64,000 bases of DNA from Methylobacter sp. (lineage in GTDB: Bacteria; Pseudomonadota; Gammaproteobacteria; Methylococcales; Methylomonadaceae). A program made the translations under genes and the position numbers. Below the pieces are notes generated by a model. The model did no database searches. It was not told the DNA's origin and saw only the letters and a list, made by a program, of their open reading frames with translations. The stretch is from NCBI GenBank assembly GCA_026399025.1, contig JAPLRU010000094.1, positions 18,628 to 82,627 of the forward strand, read 5' to 3'. Below, piece by piece: positions 53,901-62,807 of this stretch. Position 1 is the first letter of the stretch. Every line of letters starts with the position of its first letter.

Positions 53901-54624
53901 TAATGGCAGTGTTGAGGCGGCAACGCAGCAGCTTTTTGAGCGCTTGCCCAAGGATCGCTTCAGTATTTTACGGGATGAATCGCCGTTTAACTTCTCCGCC
54001 CTAAATAACAAAGCCGCCCAATTGGCTCGGGGCGAACTGCTTTGTTTAATGAACAATGACATTGAAATATTGACCCCGGATTGGCTGGAAGAAATGGTTT
54101 CTTTCGCGGTGCGTCCGGACATCGGCTGCGTAGGCGCTCGGCTCTGGTATCCGGACGGCAGCTTGCAGCATGGAGGGATTCTTTTAGGGATCGGCGGGGT
54201 GGGGAATCATGCGCATTATAAAATTGGGCGGCATCATCCCGGATATTTCGGTCGAGCATTCTTACACCAATCCTTTAGTGCCGTTACAGCCGCCTGCCTG
54301 TTAGTAAGGCGCGATGTTTTCGATGTGGTCGGGGGATTGGATGAGCAATTAGCCGTGGCTTTTAATGACGTCGATTTTTGCTTGCGGGTACGTGACGCCG
54401 GATATAGAAACGTCTGGACACCTTATGCAGAAATGAATCACCATGAATCGGCATCTCGGGGAGTTGAAGATACTCCTGAAAAACAGATTCGCTTTTTCAA
54501 TGAAGTCAGTTTCGTTCAGTCGCGTTGGGACACGAAACTACTCAATGATCCCGCTTACAGCCCTAACTTGACGTTGGACTATGCAGACTTTTCCTACGCG
54601 TGGCCTCCACGTATAGAGGGATAA
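50980..54624 (+). CDS. PIG-L deacetylase fused to three GT2 glycosyltransferase domains
   Basis: 1214 residues from the ATG at 50980, which overlaps the previous stop. Residues 15-230 are a PIG-L/LmbE zinc deacetylase: APHPDDEVFGCGG at 23-35 and HPDHRA near 128. A GT2 domain follows (about 248-450; ISVIIRSMDRPTLSKALDSV, LDDDDTFD). Residues 490-565 form a coiled coil of three related 14-residue units (ERSEHIDNINRAF, ERSKHIGNLNQAL). A second GT2 spans about 677-890 (ISVVMPVYNPP, FDHDDLL) and a third about 937-1160 (VSIIIPTRDRADLL, MNNDIEIL). Four active sites in one chain suggest sequential N-deacetylation and addition of several sugars. Cytoplasmic; no membrane span seen. Confidence 0.9.
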   Translation: MESKLIPYAAVTKIAASTVIIFAPHPDDEVFGCGGAIMRHIEYGASVRVIIVSDGAYGLEGEIRFEHIQQRRQESLKAAAVLGYGTPEFWELRDREVFYGEKLVRRILETIQGADLIYTPSVFEMHPDHRALSIATVEALRRHGKGVRLALYEVGVPLNPNLLLDISDLAKRKMAAMECFISQNEKQRYDLDIAALNRYRTYTLPAEVTAAEAYLLVSAEELTNDPFKIYQSEHKRQRELGLTLEAKDVPLISVIIRSMDRPTLSKALDSVALQTYSNIEVVVVNAKGEEHSKLGEWCGHFPLRMINTGEALPRSRAGNVGLSNAEGDFLIFLDDDDTFDANHISGLVQALHEHPQATVIYTGVRAEDDDGHLLSVFNEHYDPRKLLISNFIPIHALLFSRDLMEKSGAHFDESMDVYEDWDFWLQLSRHTAFLHVNQISAVYHTQGDSGVGLATNKNTQQRGREQLFDKWRLRWTGKDIDDIAQYMVDFEQRLAERDGLVAKLNRILTERSEHIDNINRAFTDHINNLNQVLAERSKHIGNLNQALTERSELIQEIYQSTSWRITAPLRKLSLKAKNLGNLIKLLPSIFRISGGITKSVKKASRVFLREGWAGVKRRILFVGGDRNGTSDSKIRPDIALPEVDRNDYTEWLCRYDTLKNADRVKIQSNIADFQAKPLISVVMPVYNPPISFLDEAIQSVRRQLYPNWELCIADDASTDPAVRETLARHCREDHRIKVVYRDQNGHISRASNSALELAQGEFVALFDHDDLLAEHALYWVTEAINQHPDAGLIFSDEDKINESNRRYDPYFKCELNYELLLAQNMVSHLGVYRTEVVRDLGGFRVGFEGSQDYDLVLRVLEKLKPEQIVHIPRILYHWRAIAGSTALAAGEKNYAVEAGRKAVADHLKRSGINAEVMPAPEVPTLNRVRFSCPSPQPLVSIIIPTRDRADLLGMCLDSLIQRTTYENYEVIIVDNGSVEAATQQLFERLPKDRFSILRDESPFNFSALNNKAAQLARGELLCLMNNDIEILTPDWLEEMVSFAVRPDIGCVGARLWYPDGSLQHGGILLGIGGVGNHAHYKIGRHHPGYFGRAFLHQSFSAVTAACLLVRRDVFDVVGGLDEQLAVAFNDVDFCLRVRDAGYRNVWTPYAEMNHHESASRGVEDTPEKQIRFFNEVSFVQSRWDTKLLNDPAYSPNLTLDYADFSYAWPPRIEG

Positions 54625-55074
54625 GTATCTACACCGTTCTTGCTCCCTAAACACAGTGAGTTGCAAGTTGTCCTAGCTCCCTTTTCTGTTGGAGCACGGG
54701 TATTTACACAAGTTCCGTCCTTTTCTCTCTAAGGCGTAATGGTAGAGAGCCCGGAATTAGTATAGCGACGCCAAGTCTGGACAGGAACGATGTCGCGTTA
54801 TTCACTTCGGACTCTATAATATGACATAGCTTCAGATGGGCTCGGAAGGACGGACGAGACTGCGCTGGCATTTACAGCCGATATGAATGGGCGTTGCTGA
54901 AGGTTCACGCTTGCCTCGTTTACCTTTCGGTTTCATCTTGGTTTGAGCAATTTGGATATTAAAGCGGAGTTTTGCACAAAATGGCTTGTAAATTTTACGG
55001 ATCGCTAAGCAGGAAGGAGGGTGCTTCTGCGGAATTTGACCGTTTTGGCACCTTGCAACAAAGGAAGTTTGAAA
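54625..55074. other. Intergenic region between two blocks of the polysaccharide locus
   Basis: 450 bases without a convincing gene. A hairpin CTCTCTA (54725-54731) / TAGAGAG (54743-54749) and the short dispersed repeat at 54784-54818 are the only structures seen. The region probably ends the first transcript and carries a promoter for the second. An antisense frame here is not convincing. Confidence 0.5.
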
Positions 55075-58000
55075 ATGCATGAAACTACAATGCCCCAAAC
55101 GAAACAACACAACATATTAACCGGAGCGTTGATTTTCTCCATGCTCGCCGCAGTTGGCGCTGCTTTTGGCGCGATGTTTATATCGCAAAAGCTATTGCAA
55201 CGCGCGCCGGCTTATCCTGAGTTTATTGTTGGGGCGATTACTTGGGATGCAGCGACAAAGTTTCAGGACTTGGCAAGCTATCCACTGTTTGCGCTTGGAT
55301 TTTTAGCGGGCGGTTGGACAAGCTATCGATTGTTTCAACATATATCAACCATACAGTCGCATGAATACGAGCAGTTATTCATTACCATGCTGACTTGGTG
55401 GCTGGTACCTGTGGCTATCGGGTTGGGTGGTTTTTTGAGCATCTATCCCAACGATTCTTCGTTCACTATCTTGATTGGCATTGCCGGGGCGTTCCTTAGC
55501 GCCGTTGCGGTGCGTTTGCATCTATCTCGTGGCGACGCCACGCCTCAACAGATAGGTATTGGTGTATTGTCGGTCATGTTGATTGGGCTGCTGCCTTTTG
55601 GAATCGCGACCATTCAGGATCGCCTTTCTCTATTTGGCGAGACATTTCGATTTGGCGCAGCCTCTAGAGTCGGCGCCCTTATCGTAATTGCCGGCACACT
55701 TTATCTGTTTTATTTATGCCGCAATTCATCGAACGCCATTTCCCGGCATATTCCGAAACTGTTAGGAATAGGACAATTTGGCATTGCGCCGTTCTATTTG
55801 TTGATATTGCCGGATTTGTATCGGGTGGAGACAGGCGAGCCGGCTATCCAAACGACGCATTGGCTTTGGTTGTTAAGTTTTACCGCGATTCTAACAACGA
55901 TTGTTGATGTGGTCGTCAGATACAAAAACTTTGTGTCGAACCACGAAACCGATTTGACCAAAATGCTCTCACCCGTTGCTATTTTCGCAACTATTCTTTT
56001 ATTTTCGAATGGAACTACAGCAATACCGTATGTGCCAAGCGATGATTATCACTTTGGTGAAAGTCTGCTGGGATGGTGGGGCTTTTGGGAGTTTGGAAAA
56101 ATCCCGTATATCGACTATTTCCCGCCTCACGGCCTTTTTGCCGACGATATAGGCGGGTTCATTTCACTGATTTTTTATGACGGCACCGCTGCAACTATTG
56201 CAGAAGCCGACCGGCTTGCTACCACGCTGACCCTATTTATCGCATTTATGGCGATGCGCATTTATACCGGCAGTTTGGGCTTGGCGTATATCTCGGTCTT
56301 GCTGTTCGGGTTTATTTCCAGAAAGTTGATGTTCCTTATTCTTGTGCCGTTTTATTGTCTGTGGCTAAAAGCGAGTCAATTGAATCCGCAAACATGGCTC
56401 CGGATCTGGTTGATTTCCGCTATAGCATTGGTATTACTGGTACCCCCTCAAGGACTTGTTGCTGTTTTCTCCTCATTGCCTTTGGCAGCATTGCATCTTT
56501 ATCGCGCCAGGCACTCGGACTGGAAGCGAGAGTTACTTCTGCCGACTTTATTGATTGGAATGGTAGTGGTTTTCACGCCAATGTCGGCGATGCTGTTGAG
56601 TGCGATTCGGTATGTGCTTGAAAATGGCGCCGTCAACCAGATTGCTTACGGCATACCGTGGTCATGGAGTTGGACGGTTCAAGGCAAGCATCAAGCGGGG
56701 CTTGAAGTGCTGCGTATGTCATGGGTATCGGGGCCGCTTACGGCAGCGGTACTTATTATTGCCATGTTCAGGCAGCCTGAACGCAGAACTTATTTGATTG
56801 GCGTTGCGCTGCCTGTTCTTCTCTTCTCTTCTCTGATAACCCCTTATACCATGGGGCGGATCGACCCAGGCCACGTATCCAGACCTGGAATATTCGCTAA
56901 TTTTGCCTGGGCTATTTTATTGCCCATACTACTAGCGCCTTTACTTGTAGCGCGCGGACGTGCGGTTCTTGCTGTCGGCATCGCATTTGTATGTGCCGGG
57001 ATAGGTTTGGCTGGCGTGAATAAAGACGCCTTTCGCTCCGTTCGCGAGAAAGATCAAGTCGGCAACTTGTGGTCGGGCGCTGAGCATGGGCTGAAAAACA
57101 TGGGTTCCGGTTTAGTTGAGCCCCAGCATGTCGACCGGCTCGAACGCATTAACCGTTTTTTATCGAACCATCTAGCCCCAACAGAGACCTATCTGGATTT
57201 GACCGGCCGCAATGCGCAATATATGTACTTTGATCGTCCGCCTCCCATATCCACTACGGCACCCTATAACCTTGCCCCAATTAAACAGCAGCAAAGGGCT
57301 GTCGAGCAGCTAAACAAGGCGCAGCCTCGGATCGCGTTGCTCGAAGCGGACAGTATCCATCATGATGGCGGAGGAATGGCGCTACGCACTCATTTACTTT
57401 ACCGGTTCGTGCTCAAACATTACGATGCAGAGCTTCATGACGGTTTTGTCTACGGTATTGCCAAGGATGCCGATTTACCCCGCACGGGTATTAGTTTTTC
57501 GTTAAGCCCACTCACCGATCAAAGCTGGGAGGCGGGTGTTCACCGTTCCGACAATGCTGTTGTTATCCGTGATTCCATGTCGGTGCGCTATTTACATGTT
57601 GGGGATGTCATTGTGTTACCTGACCAAAAGCCTCGGAACATCACCCGCGTTGGGGCGGAGCATAACGCCATCTGGTTTGACGGTGCGCGTTTTGTACCCA
57701 ATGTAGCGAATAACCATCGTGAAATTCAAGTGGTTATTGATGCGTCTCGCAGGCAGCAGCTCTCGGCTCAATTAATGGATCACGTATTCGCTGTTGCGGA
57801 TCTGCGTAAAATCCCCGTAGCATGGGGGCAGTCCGCCGGTTCTTTGAGTGCAGTGATGAAACATGCTGTCGATTTGGATTTTTCTCAGGCCGAACGCCAT
57901 GATCTCAAGCCGGAGAATAGTGTTTATCGAATTATGGGCAGCACGCCCTATTTTCAGTTGGATCTTGCCCGGCAGAGTTTTGCAGCGCAATCAATGGGGC

Positions 58001-58272
58001 TGTTGAAATTCGATTTATCTTGCGCGGGAGCCCCCCTCCAACAATTGCGTATTTTTTGGTGGGGAGATGATATGCAAGGCCCTGATCGAGCACAGTCTCT
58101 AATTTTTACCGGGGCTAACGGTACCGTGATTGTTCCTCTTGACGCCTATCCCGGTTGGCTTAGGTTAAAACAGGTTAAGGGCTTGCGTATTGACTTGGAA
58201 ACGCCAAGTGCTTGTCAGACGCTTGCCATTCAGAATGCATCGCTAAATCAGCGTGTTAATCTTTCGGAATAA
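55075..58272 (+). CDS. Large multi-pass membrane protein with periplasmic C-terminal module
   Basis: 1065 residues from ATG 55075, which has AAGGAAG upstream; a GTG 54 bases earlier is less likely. About 14 hydrophobic spans occupy residues 15-640. A loop PSDDYHFGESLLGWWGFWEF then PYIDYFPPHGLFADD (about 325-365) has the charged, aromatic look of a GT-C glycosyltransferase loop. The C-terminal 400 residues are hydrophilic. Within them, DQSWEAGVHRSDN to IWFDGARF (about 815-872) resembles the C-terminus of the membrane protein at 60406. I do not recognise a named family. A membrane glycosyltransferase or polymer-processing role is an inference. Confidence 0.7.
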   Translation: MHETTMPQTKQHNILTGALIFSMLAAVGAAFGAMFISQKLLQRAPAYPEFIVGAITWDAATKFQDLASYPLFALGFLAGGWTSYRLFQHISTIQSHEYEQLFITMLTWWLVPVAIGLGGFLSIYPNDSSFTILIGIAGAFLSAVAVRLHLSRGDATPQQIGIGVLSVMLIGLLPFGIATIQDRLSLFGETFRFGAASRVGALIVIAGTLYLFYLCRNSSNAISRHIPKLLGIGQFGIAPFYLLILPDLYRVETGEPAIQTTHWLWLLSFTAILTTIVDVVVRYKNFVSNHETDLTKMLSPVAIFATILLFSNGTTAIPYVPSDDYHFGESLLGWWGFWEFGKIPYIDYFPPHGLFADDIGGFISLIFYDGTAATIAEADRLATTLTLFIAFMAMRIYTGSLGLAYISVLLFGFISRKLMFLILVPFYCLWLKASQLNPQTWLRIWLISAIALVLLVPPQGLVAVFSSLPLAALHLYRARHSDWKRELLLPTLLIGMVVVFTPMSAMLLSAIRYVLENGAVNQIAYGIPWSWSWTVQGKHQAGLEVLRMSWVSGPLTAAVLIIAMFRQPERRTYLIGVALPVLLFSSLITPYTMGRIDPGHVSRPGIFANFAWAILLPILLAPLLVARGRAVLAVGIAFVCAGIGLAGVNKDAFRSVREKDQVGNLWSGAEHGLKNMGSGLVEPQHVDRLERINRFLSNHLAPTETYLDLTGRNAQYMYFDRPPPISTTAPYNLAPIKQQQRAVEQLNKAQPRIALLEADSIHHDGGGMALRTHLLYRFVLKHYDAELHDGFVYGIAKDADLPRTGISFSLSPLTDQSWEAGVHRSDNAVVIRDSMSVRYLHVGDVIVLPDQKPRNITRVGAEHNAIWFDGARFVPNVANNHREIQVVIDASRRQQLSAQLMDHVFAVADLRKIPVAWGQSAGSLSAVMKHAVDLDFSQAERHDLKPENSVYRIMGSTPYFQLDLARQSFAAQSMGLLKFDLSCAGAPLQQLRIFWWGDDMQGPDRAQSLIFTGANGTVIVPLDAYPGWLRLKQVKGLRIDLETPSACQTLAIQNASLNQRVNLSE

Positions 58273-58275
58273 ACC

Positions 58276-59301
58276 ATGATGACTCAGTTCCCCCTATTTC
58301 TTTCCTTGGTTATTACCACGCATAATCAAGCCGATCACATCCAAGCGTTGCTTATCGAAATCAACAGGACGCTGGATGAGCTCGTCTCGGATTATGAGAT
58401 AATCATTGTCGACAACGCTTCGAACGACGACTCATTACTGCGTTTAAAAGCACTCACCGGCACAGAAGGATTGCCGAACTTGCAAGTGTACGCGCTGACC
58501 AAAGAGGTCGATGACGACACGGCCTCATGGGTTGGCTTAGAGAATGCTCTGGGTGAGTTTGTTGCTGTCCTCGATCCGCTCAACGATGACGTCAATTTTT
58601 TACGCGACATGCTCGACGAAGCAGTCAGCGGAGCGGATGTCGTCTTCGCCAACAACAAGCAGAAACCGGCGCAGAGTTTTGCCTATCGTGGCGCTTACCT
58701 GTTATTTAACATGCTGTACAAATGGTTCAGCGGCATTCATCTGGCGACAGAAGCCCCGCAGTACCGCGTATTGAGCAAGTGCGTGGTCAACTTCATTCTT
58801 CAACATCCACAGCCTGCCATAACCTATCGGCACCTTCCGGCAACAGGCGGTTTTTCCCGTGTTAATCTCAGCTATAGCGCTCGTCCCAAACTCTCGCGCA
58901 CCAAGCGACTGGGTGAAAGCGTCGACCGAGGCATGCGGCTGTTGGTTTCGACTACCCGTGCCCCGATGCGTCTGGTGACTTCACTTTCTTTATTTGGCGC
59001 CGTCGCCAACCTCGTGTATTCAGCTTACGTTGTTGCAGTCGCATTCTTAAAAGTTGATGTAGCCCCCGGTTGGATCAGTCTTTCTTTGCAGCAATCCGGG
59101 ATGTTTTTTCTGATCTCGTTGGTATTGTTGGTGTTGGGCGAGTACATCCTGAACATGGTCAGTCTGCAAAATGAGGGACCGCTCTACCATGTGGGACAAG
59201 AGTTCACCAGCGCCCGAATGACCCGGCGCGAAAAGCTGAATGTCGAAGAATCCATACCTCAATCGCAAAAAGGTAGCGGTCATCTTGAGCGATCCGTTTG
59301 A
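58276..59301 (+). CDS. GT2 family glycosyltransferase with C-terminal membrane spans
   Basis: 341 residues. The GT-A fold begins with LSLVITTHNQADHIQALLIE and YEIIIVDNASNDDSLL, as in dolichol-phosphate mannosyltransferase-like enzymes. The usual DXD position reads VAVLDPLNDD. Two hydrophobic spans (about 235-260 and 275-300) anchor it, suggesting transfer to a lipid carrier. It starts three bases after the preceding membrane-protein gene and its stop overlaps the next start (TGATG). Confidence 0.85.
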   Translation: MMTQFPLFLSLVITTHNQADHIQALLIEINRTLDELVSDYEIIIVDNASNDDSLLRLKALTGTEGLPNLQVYALTKEVDDDTASWVGLENALGEFVAVLDPLNDDVNFLRDMLDEAVSGADVVFANNKQKPAQSFAYRGAYLLFNMLYKWFSGIHLATEAPQYRVLSKCVVNFILQHPQPAITYRHLPATGGFSRVNLSYSARPKLSRTKRLGESVDRGMRLLVSTTRAPMRLVTSLSLFGAVANLVYSAYVVAVAFLKVDVAPGWISLSLQQSGMFFLISLVLLVLGEYILNMVSLQNEGPLYHVGQEFTSARMTRREKLNVEESIPQSQKGSGHLERSV

Positions 59302-60425
59302 TGACAAAGGTATGCTCGTCAGTTGAAGCGGTCATTATCGGCGGCGGCTTTTACGGTGCAGCGATTGCGATCTATCTGGCAAAGCAACGCGGTTTAAAAA
59401 AGATCGTACTGATAGAGCGTGAAGCGGCGCTTCTTACCCGCGCATCCTATAATAATCAAGCCCGTGTCCACAACGGTTACCATTACCCACGCAGTTTTAC
59501 CACCGCGTATCGCAGTCGCGTCAATCTGCCGCGTTTTGTGCAAGATTGGCCGGAAGCGGTGAAACGCGATTTTACCAAGCTCTATGCTATCGCTCGGCGC
59601 AACTCCAAGGTGACGGCCAAACAATTCGTGCGCTTTTGCAAAGAAATCGGCGCAAAGATCGAACCGGCAGATACGCCGCTACGCCAACTATTTGAGCCGC
59701 GCCTGATTGAAGAGGTATTCATGGTCGAGGAGTACGCCTTCGACTCCAGCAAACTGGCGAGATGGGCTGAGACTGAATTAACAGAATGCGGCATAGGGAT
59801 ACGCCTGGAAACTCACGTTACAGCAATTTCAAAAACGGCCGACGCATTGAAGGTTGTCCTGCAAAACAAGGATGGGAGTGAAGAGGTCATTGATAGTCGG
59901 TTAATATTCAATTGCACATACAGTGGACTTAACCAGTTGATCGGCGATTTTCCGGGTACGCATACCCCCCTCAAGCAAGAAATCACTGAGATGGCATTAA
60001 TACAGGTTCCTCCGGTGCTTAAAGAGTTGGGGATTACGTTGATGGATGGCCCTTTCTTTTCAATGATGCCTTTTCCTGCGCGTGGATTGCATACTCTCTC
60101 CCATGTGCGTTATACCCCTCATCTGCACTGGAATGACCAACGGGGCGTCGATCCATACCGGAAGCTGAGCGATTACGAACGCACTACCCGCGTAGATCGT
60201 ATGGTCAGGGATGCCGCGCGGTATCTACCCGCCGTGTTGGATGCCGAATATATTGACTCGCTATTTGAAGTGAAAACAGTTCTGATGAAAAACGAAGGCG
60301 ACGACGGCCGCCCTATTTTGTTTGAAAAATATTCCGAATTGCAAGGGTGTTACTCGGTATTAGGAGGAAAAATTGACAATATTTACGATGTATTGGAGAA
60401 GCTGGATGCGGAAATATTCGTCTAA
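59301..60425 (+). CDS. FAD-dependent oxidoreductase (DAO-like)
   Basis: 374 residues from the ATG overlapping the previous stop. The dinucleotide-binding motif is VIIGGGFYGAAIAIYLAKQR (about 9-28), then LIEREAALLTRASYNNQARV. A C-terminal YSVLGGKIDNIYDVLE-type segment closes the FAD site. The fold is that of D-amino-acid oxidase/glycine oxidase relatives. In polysaccharide loci such enzymes may oxidise a sugar or an amine, but no substrate is evident. It overlaps the next gene by 20 bases. Confidence 0.85.
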   Translation: MTKVCSSVEAVIIGGGFYGAAIAIYLAKQRGLKKIVLIEREAALLTRASYNNQARVHNGYHYPRSFTTAYRSRVNLPRFVQDWPEAVKRDFTKLYAIARRNSKVTAKQFVRFCKEIGAKIEPADTPLRQLFEPRLIEEVFMVEEYAFDSSKLARWAETELTECGIGIRLETHVTAISKTADALKVVLQNKDGSEEVIDSRLIFNCTYSGLNQLIGDFPGTHTPLKQEITEMALIQVPPVLKELGITLMDGPFFSMMPFPARGLHTLSHVRYTPHLHWNDQRGVDPYRKLSDYERTTRVDRMVRDAARYLPAVLDAEYIDSLFEVKTVLMKNEGDDGRPILFEKYSELQGCYSVLGGKIDNIYDVLEKLDAEIFV

Positions 60426-62016
60426 GCCGTTTTTGGAATATTTGTCGCTACCGGCCCTTTTTGTGGTGGGGGGGCTCGTTTTGTACATAAGAAATCCAGA
60501 CCCCTTTCTCAACCCGATTGTATATACAGAAGACGGTTATTGGCTTGGCTTAGCCTTTTCCAAAGGATGGTTGTATACGTTTTTCAATGCCAAGGAGGGT
60601 TATTTGGTATTAGGAAATCTCATTCTGCTCTGGATTGCCGAAACCGGTTCGAAAGTCTTTTGTGGTAATTCATTGCTGTGTCTGCCGCAAAGCATCGGCA
60701 TGGTGTCTTTTGCATTTTATGCTTGCATAGCAACATTTTCATTCGCGGCAACTCGTGATGTGGCCTCGTTTGCTGTGCGGCTATTGCTGTTCGCTACCTT
60801 ACTTATGCTACCGTTAGGCGATTCAAGCAATGAGATTTTAGGTAGATTATCCAATGTTGGATACATGTTTGTGCTTATTGCGGTGTTGTTAGTTAGTTAT
60901 AGAGAAAGACTGAAAAGCACCGCCAGTGTTTACATTGCAGATATAGGGTTAATCATTTCCGCTGCAACGAATCCGGTTGTCGTTCCGCTCACAGCGATTT
61001 ATCTTTCATGGCGGTTTTACCAATCAAGGGGCCGAGTATGGAAACGCGATTTAACTCTTTTCTTAGGCCTATTTCTAGTCGCTATACTCATTGCCTACAG
61101 GATGTTCTCCCAACATCATTCAGAAGTTACGGGCATTCTTCATCCGGAAAATTTGATCGAGGTAGGCGTAGCGCGCGCCATTCTCTACCCTTTGATTTTT
61201 CCGTATTACACCGCTCTTTCTGATTTTAGCGCAATAATTTTGTTTTCTATTTGGCTAGTGTTTGTCATTCTGGCAATCAAACAATCAAACAATCAAACAA
61301 GCGTTTTTATTGCATACAACCTGGTTGCATTGATTCTTTATTGGGTGATGACAATAGGGATGCGCCAAAGTTTAACGCAACAACTGGGCGGTTATCGCCA
61401 CACATTCCCAGACCGGTATTTCATGGGCCTTAATGTCATAGTCATGGTTATTTCACTGGTTGGGGCATTTTCGATGCTAAGAAATACCAAATTAATGATG
61501 AAAATTGGAGCAGCATTGCTTTTAACAATGTTAGTTATATTGTATGCCACCAATATCCCATGGATTTTCGAAACCAACAAAACGCGTATGCCGCTTATAT
61601 CGGGCTTAACTTTTGCGGATCAATTGTGTGAGAGTAGTAATATCTTAACAGGTACCAAGCCGGCGGATAAACTTGTCGTCGTGCCGATTTACACTGAAGG
61701 CTGGTCTATTTCTATTCCTTCGCCGATACTGCTGGCGGCCACGGAGAAATTGGATTGCCAGTCATTGAAGCCGTTGAATATCAATGATGCAAACTGGAAT
61801 CATGGTGTGGCGCGTAGCGGGAACGGTCTCGTGCTGGCGTCTTACGTAGCCGGCCGTTTGTTACAGGTAGGGAAAGCTATCCGTTTTGCTGATGGCGAAA
61901 TTAGACATATTAATCACGTGGAAACGGCTGGAAGATATATCAATGTATTTCTGGATGGGATGCCCATTGATGGAGAGCTGGTCGGATATCCACATAAAAT
62001 TGAGGAGGTAGAATGA
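60406..62016 (+). CDS. Multi-pass membrane protein with C-terminal module shared with the 55075 gene
   Basis: 536 residues from ATG 60406, which has GGAG upstream; a TTG at 60373 behind AGGAGG is possible. About ten hydrophobic spans run from residue 13 to 390, with a loop PIVYTEDGYWLGLAF near 37-51. The C-terminal soluble part has NDANWNHGVARSGNG to NVFLDGMPI (about 459-520). It resembles the module of the large membrane protein upstream. No named family recognised. Likely acts in polysaccharide or glycolipid handling at the inner membrane. Confidence 0.7.
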   Translation: MRKYSSKPFLEYLSLPALFVVGGLVLYIRNPDPFLNPIVYTEDGYWLGLAFSKGWLYTFFNAKEGYLVLGNLILLWIAETGSKVFCGNSLLCLPQSIGMVSFAFYACIATFSFAATRDVASFAVRLLLFATLLMLPLGDSSNEILGRLSNVGYMFVLIAVLLVSYRERLKSTASVYIADIGLIISAATNPVVVPLTAIYLSWRFYQSRGRVWKRDLTLFLGLFLVAILIAYRMFSQHHSEVTGILHPENLIEVGVARAILYPLIFPYYTALSDFSAIILFSIWLVFVILAIKQSNNQTSVFIAYNLVALILYWVMTIGMRQSLTQQLGGYRHTFPDRYFMGLNVIVMVISLVGAFSMLRNTKLMMKIGAALLLTMLVILYATNIPWIFETNKTRMPLISGLTFADQLCESSNILTGTKPADKLVVVPIYTEGWSISIPSPILLAATEKLDCQSLKPLNINDANWNHGVARSGNGLVLASYVAGRLLQVGKAIRFADGEIRHINHVETAGRYINVFLDGMPIDGELVGYPHKIEEVE

Positions 62017-62807
62017 GTAGTGCACTGATCGGATATACGGGCTTCGTCGGCTCCACATTATTACAACAAGCTCGTTTCGAGCTCCTTTACCGCTCCACTA
62101 ATATCGGTGACATTGAGGGCAAATCTTTCGATACGGTGGTCTGTGCCGGAGCTCCCGCGCAAAAATGGATTGCGAATCGCGAACCCGAGGCGGATCGCGA
62201 AAAAATTGATGGCCTGATCGCCCACCTGAAAACGATCAAATGCCAAACGTTTATTTTAATCAGCACCGTAGATGTGTTCAAAAGTCCGATAGACGTTGAT
62301 GAAGATACCCCGATTGATGAGTCAGGGCTTCATGCCTATGGCTTGCATCGCCGTCTGCTGGAAAAGTTCGTCGAAAATCACTTTCCCCGCCATTTAATTG
62401 TGCGTCTTCCAGGCTTGGTGGGACCAGGATTGCGCAAGAATGTCATCTTCGATTTCCTGAATGACAACAACCTCCATGCTATCGATAGCCGCGGTATTTT
62501 TCAGTTCTACCCGATGGTCAATCTCTGGTATGACATCCAAACGGCGCTTGATGCCGGGTTAAATTTGGTGCATCTCACAGCAGAACCGATCAGCGTGGCG
62601 GAGGTTTCGGCGCAAGGTTTCGGCAAGCCGTTTGAGCAAGCCCAGGCGAATGCTCCGTCTGTCTACGACATGCGCACTCGATATGCGCATATATTTGGCG
62701 CTCCGGGCCGCTATCAGTACAGTTGCCGTGAAACCCTACAGGCGGTTCGCGCTTATGCGCAGTCGGAACCGCACACGCTTAAATCGGCACAAGGAGCAAG
62801 CGCATGA
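62013..62807 (+). CDS. NAD(P)-dependent sugar epimerase/reductase-like protein
   Basis: 264 residues, an extended-SDR fold: cofactor motif IGYTGFVGSTLLQQ near 6-19, then ISTVDVF near 83-89. The catalytic Tyr is in HAYGLHRRLLE near 110, but the usual YxxxK Lys is Arg here (YGLHR). RLPGLVGPGLRKNVIFDFL follows. The family acts on nucleotide sugars; product unknown. It overlaps both neighbours by four bases. Confidence 0.85.
   Translation: MSSALIGYTGFVGSTLLQQARFELLYRSTNIGDIEGKSFDTVVCAGAPAQKWIANREPEADREKIDGLIAHLKTIKCQTFILISTVDVFKSPIDVDEDTPIDESGLHAYGLHRRLLEKFVENHFPRHLIVRLPGLVGPGLRKNVIFDFLNDNNLHAIDSRGIFQFYPMVNLWYDIQTALDAGLNLVHLTAEPISVAEVSAQGFGKPFEQAQANAPSVYDMRTRYAHIFGAPGRYQYSCRETLQAVRAYAQSEPHTLKSAQGASA

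Noticed and set aside
54832..55110. A 92-residue minus-strand frame with KPKGKRGKREPSATP
   Set aside because: It overlaps the start of the downstream membrane protein gene in antisense, and I recognise no transposase or other family in it.
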